Positions 1 through 8,698 of a stretch of 64,000 nt of DNA are shown here, piece after piece (the stretch's first letter is position 1; each line of letters starts with the position of its first letter). The stretch comes from Bifidobacteriaceae bacterium (lineage in GTDB: Bacteria > Actinomycetota > Actinomycetes > Actinomycetales > WQXJ01), in the NCBI GenBank assembly GCA_031270825.1, contig JAISXH010000026.1, forward strand, positions 16,642 through 80,641, written 5' to 3'. The position numbers and the translations under genes were made by a program. A model generated the notes under the pieces. That model was not told the origin of the DNA, searched no databases, and was given only the letters and a program-made list of their open reading frames with translations.

Positions 1-719
1 AGATACCGCACCCTGAGGGCCCTCAGTTCCTCCAGCTTTTCGGCCACGTCCGGCGGGGTCTGCTTGGACGGCTTGATCGGGGCCCTGCCGCCGCCCCGCC
101 GGTGCCGCTTGACCAGCCAGACGACCAGCGCCGTGATCAGGGCCGCCGGCACCACCACGACAAAGAAGAAAGTCCACGCCAGCACCTTCAGCACGGTCCG
201 GCCCGCCCCGGCCATGTCACCGTCGGCCGCGGAGGACGATGCCGTCGGGGCGGCCCCGGCCTCCTCGGCTTGGTTCCGAGCTTGGTCGAGCGCCTCGGCC
301 AGCGACGCCACCGCCGCAACCAGCTTGTCCTCCAAGGCACCCGGTGCCCGCTCGGCCTGGTTCGCGGCCGTCAAAGCCGCGGTCTTGGTCAACTCCGCTG
401 AATCGGCGGAGAAGTCCTCGCCCATGGCCACCAGCACGGTTGGCCAGTCGGTCCGTGCACGCAGGTCGGCAGCCGTGGCGCTGGGTGAGGACTCAAGCTT
501 GGCCGTGTCCGGCAGCACTGCCACCGCGACTTGCCCGTCAATGTCCGCGCTCAGCACCTTGGCGAGATCAAGCTGGCTGGTGACCTCAGACGAGACCCAG
601 CCGCGCGCACCCGTCAGCCCTTGGACGGCATCGTCCAAATAGCTGGCCGCCCAAGCGGGCGCACCGCCTAAGCCGGCCACAATCAGGCCGGCCAGCAGGG
701 CAAGAGCGAATCGGCGCAT
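1..719 (-). CDS. membrane protein with signal peptide, 3' end beyond window
   Basis: The reading frame opens with ATG at 719 and stays open to base 1, so about 239 N-terminal residues are visible and the C terminus is missing. Residues 1-24 form a signal peptide ending in PAWA. Next comes an extracytoplasmic stretch with a strand like AVAVLP, loosely resembling TPM (YgcG/Psb32) domains. A coiled, Ala/Glu-rich linker follows, then one transmembrane helix at about residues 175-200 (FFFVVVVPAALITALVV) and a basic cytoplasmic tail. It starts 18 bp after the stop of the VWA lipoprotein gene, so the two probably form an operon and may act together at the cell surface. The function is not recognised; the TPM suggestion is weak. 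Confidence 0.75.
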   Translation of the reverse strand, partial: MRRFALALLAGLIVAGLGGAPAWAASYLDDAVQGLTGARGWVSSEVTSQLDLAKVLSADIDGQVAVAVLPDTAKLESSPSATAADLRARTDWPTVLVAMGEDFSADSAELTKTAALTAANQAERAPGALEDKLVAAVASLAEALDQARNQAEEAGAAPTASSSAADGDMAGAGRTVLKVLAWTFFFVVVVPAALITALVVWLVKRHRRGGGRAPIKPSKQTPPDVAEKLEELRALRVRY

Positions 720-737
720 CAGCGGTCCTTAAGGCGA

Positions 738-2567
738 TCAGAAGTTGTTGATGACGGACGCGAACACAAGGTTGATCCGCTCGGGGTTGGAGGCGTCAAA
801 AACCTGTCCGCCAGAAGCGGCGGCGATACGGCCGAGGGGGCCCTGGTCGGCGTCGGCGCCGTAGGCGATCGCGAAAATGCGCACCGGGGCGTCGTTGCCG
901 CCCTCCCGGTTGGCCGCGTTCAGCTTCGCGACCAGGGAATCGAGCGAGATCTTCGAGTCGGTGTCCTCACCGTCGGAGAGCAGCACAATGGCGTTGATGC
1001 GGCCTGGCTGCGCCCGTGCGGTCATGGCGTCAAAAGCGGCCGCGACGGCATCGTACAAAGGCGTGCCGGCCTTGTAAGACTGGCGTAACGATTCGAGCGA
1101 TCCGGCCAACGTCTCGCGGTCGGAGCCCAACGGCTCCACCTCTCGCAGCGAGAAAGTGACCGCCGCCGGGTCGTCCGGGACCAAGCCGGTGGTGAAGACC
1201 CACAACCCCACCTCGTCAGTGGCGCGGAAATGCTCCAACGTGTTGGTGGCGCCCTCGATGGCGCCGTCGATCTTGGTGCGGCCGTCATCCATCGGCTCTT
1301 CCATGGAGCCCGAGATGTCGATCAACTCCAGCACCGATGACGGCTTGCGGATGTGGGCCCACTGGTCTAGCGCCGCTGAGACGGTGGCCACCGGCGGCTG
1401 CGGCAGCGTGACCGCCGGACCCTCGGCGGTGACGCCGAACGCCGGGGTGAAGAGCTTGCCCAGGGGGACTGACTGGTCGAGTGGCCGGAAGCCGTATTCG
1501 GGCAGGATCTCCTGGGCCGGTTTGGTCTGGACGAACTCGGTGAAGGCCGTGGCCGCCGCCTTCTGCTCAGCGGTCACCCAAGGGGCGTTCAGGACCACGA
1601 CCGGGTTGTCAGACCACAGCGAGCCGCCCTCCGGGTAGATCGCCACCAACTTCTCTTTCGGCGGGGTCAGGGTTTCTCCCGGCTCGATCACCTTCGACGT
1701 GGGGTTGCCCTGGTTGTAGTTGAGCAGGGATGTCTCTTCTAGCGCCACCGCCGACACATAAGTGGAGCCGGCAGCGCCCTGGCTGGCTTCGTCATACAGG
1801 CGCTGGAGCACTTTCCCGGTGGTGTCGCCGTAGTGGATGACGCAGTTCTCGAATCCGGCCGAGAACTCCTCGGCCGCCGCCACGTCGTCCGCGGTCAAGT
1901 CCGCCGTCTTGCCGGCCGCCGCGTAGGCCTGCATCGCCAGCACGGCCAGACCGGTCGTGGAGGTGTTCGGGTTGGTCTTGGCGATGCGGAACTGGCCCCA
2001 CAGCGCTTTGGCCGGATCGACCGCGCCCCAACCGGCCGGGTCGGCGCACAGATCGGCGATCTGACCCAGCCCGATCGCCTTGTCCGGCCAGCCCAGCGCC
2101 TTCGCCATCGACTCCGGCATGGCCAAGACCACCGGGGTGTGGGTGAACGACTCGGCGCCTTCGACCAGCGCCGGCGAGGCTGCGGCCGCGACGCGGTCCA
2201 CCCAGACCATTGAGGCCGGCGACCACAAAGCCGGCCACAGCTCACGGTCCTCGCTGGCGGGCCAATCGCCGCCGGCCGACAGGTAGCGCGTCGCGTCCCC
2301 CGAGGTCACATCGATCGGTCTGACGGAGACGCAGGAGTCCAGCCCCTCAGCCTGGGGGGAATCGGCGAACGCTTCGGCCAGTTCGGCGAACAGGTTGACC
2401 TTCTCCGAGGAGACCGCGGCCACCACGTGGACGCAGCCGTCTTCCGCGAAGACGCTGTCGCCGGGGGGATCGTCCCGGTCACGGTCGCCCGGACCGCCGG
2501 CGCAGGCGGCCACCGCAAACATGATCGCGGCGCCCAGCAGCCCAGCGCGGGTTCGGCGCGTTCTCAA
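738..2567 (-). CDS. substrate-binding/VWA-domain lipoprotein
   Basis: A 609-residue surface lipoprotein. I chose the TTG start at 2567 because GAGGAGG lies just upstream and the encoded N terminus is a complete lipoprotein signal (MRTRRTRAGLLG, then VAAC with the lipid-bearing Cys at residue 22). A longer frame to 2735 has no such signal. The first ~400 residues look like a periplasmic-type solute-binding fold (PEGGSLWSDNPVVVL is typical). The last ~195 residues are a von Willebrand factor A domain with an intact MIDAS start (DISGS near residue 417) and LLSDGEDTD. Such fusions are common in Actinobacteria, but their ligands are unknown. The downstream membrane protein is a likely partner. Confidence 0.85.
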   Translation of the reverse strand: MRTRRTRAGLLGAAIMFAVAACAGGPGDRDRDDPPGDSVFAEDGCVHVVAAVSSEKVNLFAELAEAFADSPQAEGLDSCVSVRPIDVTSGDATRYLSAGGDWPASEDRELWPALWSPASMVWVDRVAAAASPALVEGAESFTHTPVVLAMPESMAKALGWPDKAIGLGQIADLCADPAGWGAVDPAKALWGQFRIAKTNPNTSTTGLAVLAMQAYAAAGKTADLTADDVAAAEEFSAGFENCVIHYGDTTGKVLQRLYDEASQGAAGSTYVSAVALEETSLLNYNQGNPTSKVIEPGETLTPPKEKLVAIYPEGGSLWSDNPVVVLNAPWVTAEQKAAATAFTEFVQTKPAQEILPEYGFRPLDQSVPLGKLFTPAFGVTAEGPAVTLPQPPVATVSAALDQWAHIRKPSSVLELIDISGSMEEPMDDGRTKIDGAIEGATNTLEHFRATDEVGLWVFTTGLVPDDPAAVTFSLREVEPLGSDRETLAGSLESLRQSYKAGTPLYDAVAAAFDAMTARAQPGRINAIVLLSDGEDTDSKISLDSLVAKLNAANREGGNDAPVRIFAIAYGADADQGPLGRIAAASGGQVFDASNPERINLVFASVINNF

Positions 2568-2730
2568 GGGACCTCCTCGACATTCTTGCCATTGGCTTGG
2601 CCGTTCCGCCAACCGGTCGGAAACCTGGTCAGCCGCCACCGGTTCGACACGAGTCGCTCTGGGGCGTCCTCTTATCATCTCCTGAACTCGGCCCGAATGC
2701 ACGTTTTGAGGCCGGAGGGCCTGCCCGCCG

Positions 2731-2885
2731 CCCACTTCGGAACCGGCGAGGAGTTCGCTTGACCGGCCGCGCTATTGCCCGCCGGCTGCGGCGTCGCTCG
2801 GCGGCCCAGGGCACCGCCCACCTCGAAACCGCCGAGGAGTTGGCCTGCCCGGCCGCGCTATTGCCCGCCGCCGCGCCGCTCGGCG
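2731..2885. repeat. diverged tandem duplication, about 70 bp x 2
   Basis: The block at 2731-2803 and the block at 2818-2885 align over their length. Both contain CGAGGAGTT, GGCCGCGCTATTGCCCGCCG and a closing CGCTCGGCG. The copies have diverged by point changes and small indels. Confidence 0.7.
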
Positions 2886-2936
2886 TTTCGCGATCACCGT
2901 CAAGTGAGGCAAGCACAGCGCTTCGCGATCACATTA

Positions 2937-2984
2937 GACGAGTCTCGTCGGACGCTGGTAATTCATCGAGCGTTGAGATACGCT
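2937..2984. promoter_or_regulatory. inverted repeats, candidate TetR operators
   Basis: GACGAGTCTCGTC at 2937-2949 is a perfect palindrome around a central T. AGCGT/ACGCT at 2969-2984 is a shorter inverted repeat with a 6-bp spacer. Both lie 44-90 bp upstream of the TetR gene, where autoregulatory operators are usually found. Regulator binding is inferred. Confidence 0.4.
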
Positions 2985-3027
2985 GGCCGGAGTTGTCCCC
3001 GACACCCCCAGTCATTAAGGAGCGCCC

Positions 3028-3693
3028 ATGCCCCCAGGCGCCAGCCGCCCTGGCCTAGCGCAGCACGGGGTGGCCCCGCGCAGTGGGCCCGACCAGCCCA
3101 AGGCCGGGCGCCGGCCCGGCCCCAGCACCACCGCCCAAGCGATCCTCACTCATGCCCGCGACCGGTTTTCGCGCCATGGCTACGCCAAGACCTCGCTGCG
3201 TTCCATCGCCGATGACGCCGGCGTCGATCCGGCGCTGATCGCCCATTTCTTCGGGTCCAAACGAGGGCTGTTCGACGCGGCGATCCAGGTGCCGCTGACT
3301 CCGGAGCTGCCCGCCATGGTCGAGTTCCAGACCTCCGCCAAGGAGCCGGTCGAACGCCTGGCCACCATGTACGTCAAACTCTGGGAGACTCCGGAAGTCG
3401 CGCAGGCGCTCGCCGCCATCATCCTGGAGGCCGCCCATGACGCCGCCGCCGCGCGCGCCATGGCCCGGTTCATGTACACCTGGGTGGGCGAGCCCCTGGT
3501 TCGCGAACTCGGCGTCGACCATCCCGAACTGCGCTTGCGCATGGTGGTCGGATTCATGGGGGCGATCGCCCTGCAACGCCAGTTCGACGCCGACTGCATG
3601 CTGGCCCAACTCGGCCCCGACCAGTTAGTCGAGTTGATGGTGCCGACCATGCGGTTCATCCTCACCAGCCCGCTGCCCCAGGGTGTTCCATGA
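3028..3693 (+). CDS. TetR/AcrR family transcriptional regulator
   Basis: A 221-residue DNA-binding regulator. ATG at 3028 follows AAGGAG at a good distance. After a flexible, Pro-rich N-terminal tail of about 35 residues comes a TetR helix-turn-helix at roughly residues 55-76 (TSLRSIADDAG, then DPALIAHFFGSKRGLF). The all-helical ligand-binding region fills residues 95-215. Its stop overlaps the ATG of the dehydratase activase (ATGA, four bases), so the two are translationally coupled, and the regulator probably controls that operon. Two inverted repeats upstream are candidate operators. The ligand is unknown; an acyl-CoA or a fermentation intermediate would suit the partner gene. Confidence 0.88.
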   Translation: MPPGASRPGLAQHGVAPRSGPDQPKAGRRPGPSTTAQAILTHARDRFSRHGYAKTSLRSIADDAGVDPALIAHFFGSKRGLFDAAIQVPLTPELPAMVEFQTSAKEPVERLATMYVKLWETPEVAQALAAIILEAAHDAAAARAMARFMYTWVGEPLVRELGVDHPELRLRMVVGFMGAIALQRQFDADCMLAQLGPDQLVELMVPTMRFILTSPLPQGVP

Positions 3694-6600
3694 CTGAGAC
3701 AGCCGTCGACCGCGCCCTGGCCGAGACGTCGCCGCAGCCGATCCTGCGCCTGGGGATCGACATCGGATCGACCACTGTCAAGGCCGTCCTCCTGGACGGC
3801 GATCCGCCGCCCGCCCCAGCCCAGACCGCTCAAACTCAGACCGCCCACACCCAGACGGCTCAAACTCATACCGCCCACACCCAGACTGCTCACGCCCAGG
3901 CCCAGGCCACGGACGCCGTCAACCAACCAAGCCCCCGGACCCTGTTCGAAGACTACCGACGCCACCACGCCGACGTCCGGATCGAACTGTCGAAGCTGAT
4001 CGGCGGCATCGTCCAACAGTTCCCCGACCGGACGGCCCAAGTGACCGTCACCGGTTCGGGCGGCCTGGGCGTGGCGGAGGCGCTGGGCGTGCCCTTCGCC
4101 CAAGAGGTGATCGCCGAAACCGAGGCCATCCGGCAACTGGACCCAGACGCGGACGTGATCATCGAGCTCGGCGGCGAGGACGCCAAGATCACCTATCTCA
4201 GGCCGGTGGTCGAACAGCGCATGAACGGGACCTGCGCGGGCGGCACGGGCGCGTTCATCGACCAGATGGCCACACTGCTCGGCACCGACGCGGCCGGACT
4301 GGACGCGCTCGCCGCCGGCTACCAGACCCTCTACCCGATCGCCTCGCGCTGCGGAGTGTTCGCCAAGACCGACCTGCAGCCGCTCCTCAACGACGGCGCC
4401 CGCCACGAGGACCTGGCGGCGTCGATCTTCCAAGCCGTCGCCACCCAGACCATCGCCGGGTTGGCCTGCGGGCGCCCGGTCCGGGGCCGGGTGGTCTTGC
4501 TGGGCGGCCCGCTGTTCTTCTTGCCGCAGCTCAGAGCGGCATTCGGGCGGGCCCTGGAGGAAGCCGGCGCGGTCTTGTCCTGCCCGCCGAAGGGGCAGCT
4601 GGCGGTCGCACTAGGGGCGGCTTTCCTGTCGGCCGATGCCGCGCCCGTCAGTTTGGAGGAATTGTCCCGTCGCGCTCGCGATATTCACGAACAGGGGCCT
4701 GGCGCGGCCGGACGTCTCCGCCCGCTCTTCCAAGACGCCGCCGAACAAAGCGCCTTCGAGGCCAGGCACGCCCGCACGCGCGTGCCCAGAATCCCGATCG
4801 AAGAAGCTCGCGGCGCCTGTTTCTTGGGCATTGACGCCGGCTCCACCACCATCAAGGCGGTGCTGATCGATTCCGAGGGACGCATCTGCCACACCCACTA
4901 CGCGCCCAACCAGGGGTCGATCGTGGCCGCCGCCGCCCAGATCGTCAACCAGGCCCGCCGGGCCCTGCCCGGACCGGCGATCATCGCCCGGGCTTGCGTC
5001 ACCGGCTACGGCGAGGGGCTGGTCCGGACCGCCCTCCACGTCGATGACGGCGAAGTCGAGACCATGGCCCATTACCGCGCCGCCGAATTCCTCCAGCCCC
5101 AGGTCACCTCGGTGATCGACATTGGCGGCCAGGACATGAAGTACCTCCGGATTGTGGACGGCGCGATCGACGAGATCCGGGTCAATGAGGCCTGCTCATC
5201 CGGCTGCGGCAGCTTCTTGCAGACCTTCGCCCAGACCCTGTCGCTTGACGTGGAGGCGTTCTGCCGGGCGGCGGTGGCGTCTTTCGCGCCGGTCGACCTG
5301 GGCTCGCGCTGCACTGTGTTCATGAACTCGTCGGTCAAGGCGGCCCAGAAAGACGGCGCCTCGGTGGGGGACATAGCCGCCGGGCTCAGCTATTCGGTCA
5401 TCCGCAACGCCCTCTACAAGGTCATCAAGCTGCGCGATTCGGGCCAGTTGGGCGCCCATGTCGTGGTTCAGGGCGGCACTTTCTTGTCCGATGCCGTGCT
5501 CCGGGCTTTCGAGCTCCTGACCGGTTTGGAGGTTGTCCGGCCGGACATCGCCGGTCTGATGGGGGCCTTCGGCGCGGCCCTGATCGCGCGGTCTCGATTC
5601 GCCCCTGGCGCGCCCTCCCGGTTGTTGGCGCCGCTGGCCCTGCGCTCTTTGAAGGTCGAGACCCGCACTGAGACCTGCCGGTTGTGTCAGAACCATTGTC
5701 AATGCACCATCTCCGAATTCCCGGACGGCTCCCAGCATGTGTCTGGCAACCGCTGCGAACGCGCCGGCGACCGCAATCGGGCCAAGTCCGACCTGCCGAA
5801 TCTGTTCGATTTCAAATACAAGCGGCTGTTCGCTTATCGACGTCTGACCGACAAAGCCGCCACCCGCGGCTCGATCGGCATCCCCCGAGTGTTGAATATG
5901 TACGAGAACTACCCGCTCTGGTTCACCGTCCTGACCAAGCTCGGCTTCCGGGTGGTGCTGTCCGGGCGCTCCAATCACGACCTGTTCGTGGCCGGCATGG
6001 ATTCCATCGCCTCGGAGAATATCTGCTATCCGGCCAAACTGGTTCACGGGCACATCGAGCAGCTGGTCGAGCGCGGGGTGAAAACCATTTTCTACCCCTC
6101 GGTGTCTTATGAACGCGAGCTGGCCGAAGGCGCCGACAACCATTTCAACTGCCCGGTGGTGACCTCCTATCCGCAGGTCATAGCCAACAACGTGGAGTCC
6201 CTCCGGGACGGCGGGGTCCGCCTGATCAACCCGTTCTTCAACCTGGCGCTGCCGGACAAGCTGGCCGAACGGCTGGTCGAGGAGCTAGCCGATTGGTCGG
6301 TCACCCTGGAGGAGGCCCAGGCGGCGGTCGCGGCGGGGTACGCCGAGCAGGCCGCTTTCACCGCCGAGGTCCAGGCCGAGGGCCTCGCGGCGCTGGAATT
6401 CATGGAGCGGACCGGCGTCAAAGGGATTGTCTTGGCCGGCCGGCCTTACCATGTCGACCCGGAGATCCATCACGGCATCCCAGAGCTGATCACCTCGCTC
6501 GGCATGGCGGTGCTGACCGAGGATTCGATTTGCCAACTGGGCGCTGTGGAACGCCCGCTGCGGGCGCGCGACCAGTGGGCCTACCACTCGCGTCTTTACC

Positions 6601-8369
6601 AGGCGGCGGCGGCTGTGCGGCCCCGCCCGGAGTTGGAGTTGGTCCAACTGAACTCGTTCGGGTGCGGCCTCGACGCCATCACCTCTGACCAGGTCCAGGA
6701 GATATTGCATTCGGCTGGCCGGGTCCACACGCTGCTGAAGATCGACGAGGTCTCGAACCTGGGCGCCGCCAGGATCCGCCTGCGCTCATTGGCGGCGGCG
6801 GCATTGGCCCGGGCCGACCGCAAGGCCGACGGCCCACCGGCCAACGGCGCCGTCGACGCCGGGACGGGTGGCTACGGCGCCAAACGGCGCCTGTTCACCA
6901 AGAAGATGAAAACCGAGCACACGATCATCGCCCCGCAGATGTCGCCGGTCCATTTCTCGCTGTTGGAAGCGGCCTTCCGGGGATCAGGCTACGGCGTGCG
7001 CATTCTGCCGACGGTCAGCCCGGACGACGTCGAGACAGGACTGCGCCACGTCAACAACGACTCCTGCTATCCGGCCATCATGGTGGTGGGGCAGTTGGTC
7101 GCCGAATTCACCTCCGGGCGAGCCGAGCCGGCTGACACATCCGTGCTGATCACGCAGACCGGGGGCATGTGCCGGGCTACCAACTACGTTGGGCTGCTGC
7201 GCAAAGCGTTGGCGGAGGCGGGATACCCGCAAGTCGCGGTGATCGCGATGTCCACCCAAGGGTTGGAGAAGAACCCCGGTTTCAAACTGTCGCTCGGTCT
7301 GATGGACCGCTGTATGCGAGCCATCGTGATCGGCGATCTGCTGGAGGCGGCTCTCCTGCGCACCCGGCCGTATGAGGCGGTGCCTGGTTCCGCCATGGCG
7401 CTGTACCGCAAGTTCGACGCCGCCGCTCGGCGGCTGCTCGGCGACCGCCGAACTGAGGCCGTCGGGCCGGCCGGAGCCGAATCATCGCCAACGCCGACTA
7501 GGACCGCCACGCCTGCCAGAGGCAGGCGTGCGCTTGGGCTAACCCGCGCGATCATCGGCTATCCCGCGCTGGTCAGGCGAATCGTCCGCGAATTCGACGC
7601 CCTGCCCGTGGTGACGGGGCAGCGGCGGCTGCGGGTCGGCATCGTCGGCGAAATCCTGGTCAAATTCCATCCCGACGCCAACAACCACGTGGTGGACGTG
7701 GTCGAATCGGAGGGCTTCGAGGCGCGGCTGCCGGGATTGATGGAGTTCGTCCTAAACGGCATGCACACGGTCGAATGGAACTACCGGACCCTCGGCACCG
7801 GGCGCAAGACGCTGCGGCTCAAGCAATTCGTGCGCTGGCTGCTGGAACGCTACCGCGATCCGGTGCGGCGGGCGTTGGCCCGGGCCCGAACCGACTTCCC
7901 CGCCCCGGGCGACTTGACGGCCATGGCCCGCCAGGCCAGCGACATCTGCTCGCTGGGCAATCAGGCCGGCGAAGGATGGCTGCTGACGGCGGAGATTCTG
8001 GAATTGATCGAATCCGGCGTCAGATCGATCATCTGCGCCCAACCATTCGCCTGCTTGCCCAACCACGTCACCGGCAAGGGCATGTTCCGCGAGATCATGC
8101 GCCGCCATCCCGGCGTCAACATTGTCACCATCGAATACGATCCCGGCGCCAGCCCGGTCAACCAGCTCAACCGCATCAAGCTCCTGCTCGCCTCCGCCAA
8201 ACTGGCTGCCCCCGGGGCCGGGGTGGGTGGTGCTGGAGTGGGCGCCACAGCGGCGCAGGCCGCTGGGGCGGGAGCCGCCGCGCGCAACGATTGGCCCTCC
8301 GACCTGCCGCCGGGACTACCCGCACAACCACGCAGCCAGGTTCCGGCTGGAGGCCTGGCCGGTTTGTAA
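3690..8369 (+). CDS. giant 2-hydroxyacyl-CoA dehydratase activase (BadF/BadG/BcrA/BcrD-type, DUF2229)
   Basis: A 1559-residue cytoplasmic iron-sulfur ATPase of the large acyl-CoA dehydratase activase family. It has two ASKHA ATPase domains, starting near residues 20 (GIDIGSTTVKAVL) and 377 (GIDAGSTTIKAVL). Each has the Cys pair expected for a shared [4Fe-4S] cluster: Cys182 in NGTCAGGTG with Cys221, and Cys506 in SSGCGSF with Cys541. A Cys-rich linker (CRLCQNHCQC, about 663-672) leads into a DUF2229-like region (about 730-960) and HgdB-like C-terminal blocks. Small activases are known to use ATP hydrolysis to inject an electron into 2-hydroxyacyl-CoA dehydratases; the role of these giant fused forms is unsettled. 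Residues 38-78 are a Gln/Thr/His-rich repeat inside the first ATPase fold. The stop codon lies in a tandem repeat. No dehydratase gene is adjacent. Confidence 0.88.
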   Translation: MTETAVDRALAETSPQPILRLGIDIGSTTVKAVLLDGDPPPAPAQTAQTQTAHTQTAQTHTAHTQTAHAQAQATDAVNQPSPRTLFEDYRRHHADVRIELSKLIGGIVQQFPDRTAQVTVTGSGGLGVAEALGVPFAQEVIAETEAIRQLDPDADVIIELGGEDAKITYLRPVVEQRMNGTCAGGTGAFIDQMATLLGTDAAGLDALAAGYQTLYPIASRCGVFAKTDLQPLLNDGARHEDLAASIFQAVATQTIAGLACGRPVRGRVVLLGGPLFFLPQLRAAFGRALEEAGAVLSCPPKGQLAVALGAAFLSADAAPVSLEELSRRARDIHEQGPGAAGRLRPLFQDAAEQSAFEARHARTRVPRIPIEEARGACFLGIDAGSTTIKAVLIDSEGRICHTHYAPNQGSIVAAAAQIVNQARRALPGPAIIARACVTGYGEGLVRTALHVDDGEVETMAHYRAAEFLQPQVTSVIDIGGQDMKYLRIVDGAIDEIRVNEACSSGCGSFLQTFAQTLSLDVEAFCRAAVASFAPVDLGSRCTVFMNSSVKAAQKDGASVGDIAAGLSYSVIRNALYKVIKLRDSGQLGAHVVVQGGTFLSDAVLRAFELLTGLEVVRPDIAGLMGAFGAALIARSRFAPGAPSRLLAPLALRSLKVETRTETCRLCQNHCQCTISEFPDGSQHVSGNRCERAGDRNRAKSDLPNLFDFKYKRLFAYRRLTDKAATRGSIGIPRVLNMYENYPLWFTVLTKLGFRVVLSGRSNHDLFVAGMDSIASENICYPAKLVHGHIEQLVERGVKTIFYPSVSYERELAEGADNHFNCPVVTSYPQVIANNVESLRDGGVRLINPFFNLALPDKLAERLVEELADWSVTLEEAQAAVAAGYAEQAAFTAEVQAEGLAALEFMERTGVKGIVLAGRPYHVDPEIHHGIPELITSLGMAVLTEDSICQLGAVERPLRARDQWAYHSRLYQAAAAVRPRPELELVQLNSFGCGLDAITSDQVQEILHSAGRVHTLLKIDEVSNLGAARIRLRSLAAAALARADRKADGPPANGAVDAGTGGYGAKRRLFTKKMKTEHTIIAPQMSPVHFSLLEAAFRGSGYGVRILPTVSPDDVETGLRHVNNDSCYPAIMVVGQLVAEFTSGRAEPADTSVLITQTGGMCRATNYVGLLRKALAEAGYPQVAVIAMSTQGLEKNPGFKLSLGLMDRCMRAIVIGDLLEAALLRTRPYEAVPGSAMALYRKFDAAARRLLGDRRTEAVGPAGAESSPTPTRTATPARGRRALGLTRAIIGYPALVRRIVREFDALPVVTGQRRLRVGIVGEILVKFHPDANNHVVDVVESEGFEARLPGLMEFVLNGMHTVEWNYRTLGTGRKTLRLKQFVRWLLERYRDPVRRALARARTDFPAPGDLTAMARQASDICSLGNQAGEGWLLTAEILELIESGVRSIICAQPFACLPNHVTGKGMFREIMRRHPGVNIVTIEYDPGASPVNQLNRIKLLLASAKLAAPGAGVGGAGVGATAAQAAGAGAAARNDWPSDLPPGLPAQPRSQVPAGGLAGL

Positions 8370-8515
8370 ACCAACCCCGGCCGTGGCCGGCGACTGCGGG
8401 TATCGCAGCGGCCGCGGGCCTGGCTGATTCGTAGACCAACCCTGACGGTGGCCGGCGCCGGCGGGGATCGCGGCGGCTGCGGGCCTGGCTGGTGTGTGGA
8501 CTAACCCCGACTGGT
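8353..8515. repeat. 65-bp tandem repeat, 2.5 copies, spanning the activase stop codon
   Basis: Units start with GCCTGGC at 8353, 8418 and 8483 (the last partial). They share ACCAACCC, GGTGGCCGGCG and ATCGC. The activase stop (8367-8369) falls inside the first unit, so the C-terminal codons are part of the repeat. Confidence 0.8.
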
Positions 8516-8698
8516 CAGAAGCCTCGGGCGCCAAGCCCACCTGGGCGCGTATCGGCTTCGCGCCCAGCGCCAAGAGTTGTAAGCCAATCGGTCCCGGCGG
8601 TGTTGAGACGGCGTCAGGCGAGTCGAACGTCCCCCGCCGCAGACCGGCAGGATGACTAGCGTGAATAGCATCCTGTTCCAACCACGAGGAGGCAAATA
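8370..8698. other. intergenic region before the oxidoreductase gene
   Basis: Its first half is the 65-bp tandem repeat. The rest has no recognisable gene. A weak -10-like TAGCGT lies about 45 bp before the next start. No terminator hairpin with a T-run is evident. Confidence 0.5.

Larger units (their letters stand above)
2568..3027. other. intergenic region between divergent genes
   Basis: This 460-bp spacer separates the VWA lipoprotein (minus) from the TetR gene (plus). It contains a diverged tandem duplication and two inverted repeats near the TetR promoter side, listed separately. I see no convincing small gene or RNA. Confidence 0.6.

Noticed and set aside
1833..2238. Long overlapping frames on both strands inside the VWA lipoprotein gene
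   Set aside because: They are GC-rich shadow frames with Arg/Gly/Pro composition, no start signals and no domain features.
3180..4433. A 417-codon minus-strand frame across the TetR and activase genes
   Set aside because: It is antisense to two well-supported genes and has low-complexity Gly/Arg/Val composition typical of shadow frames in high-GC DNA.
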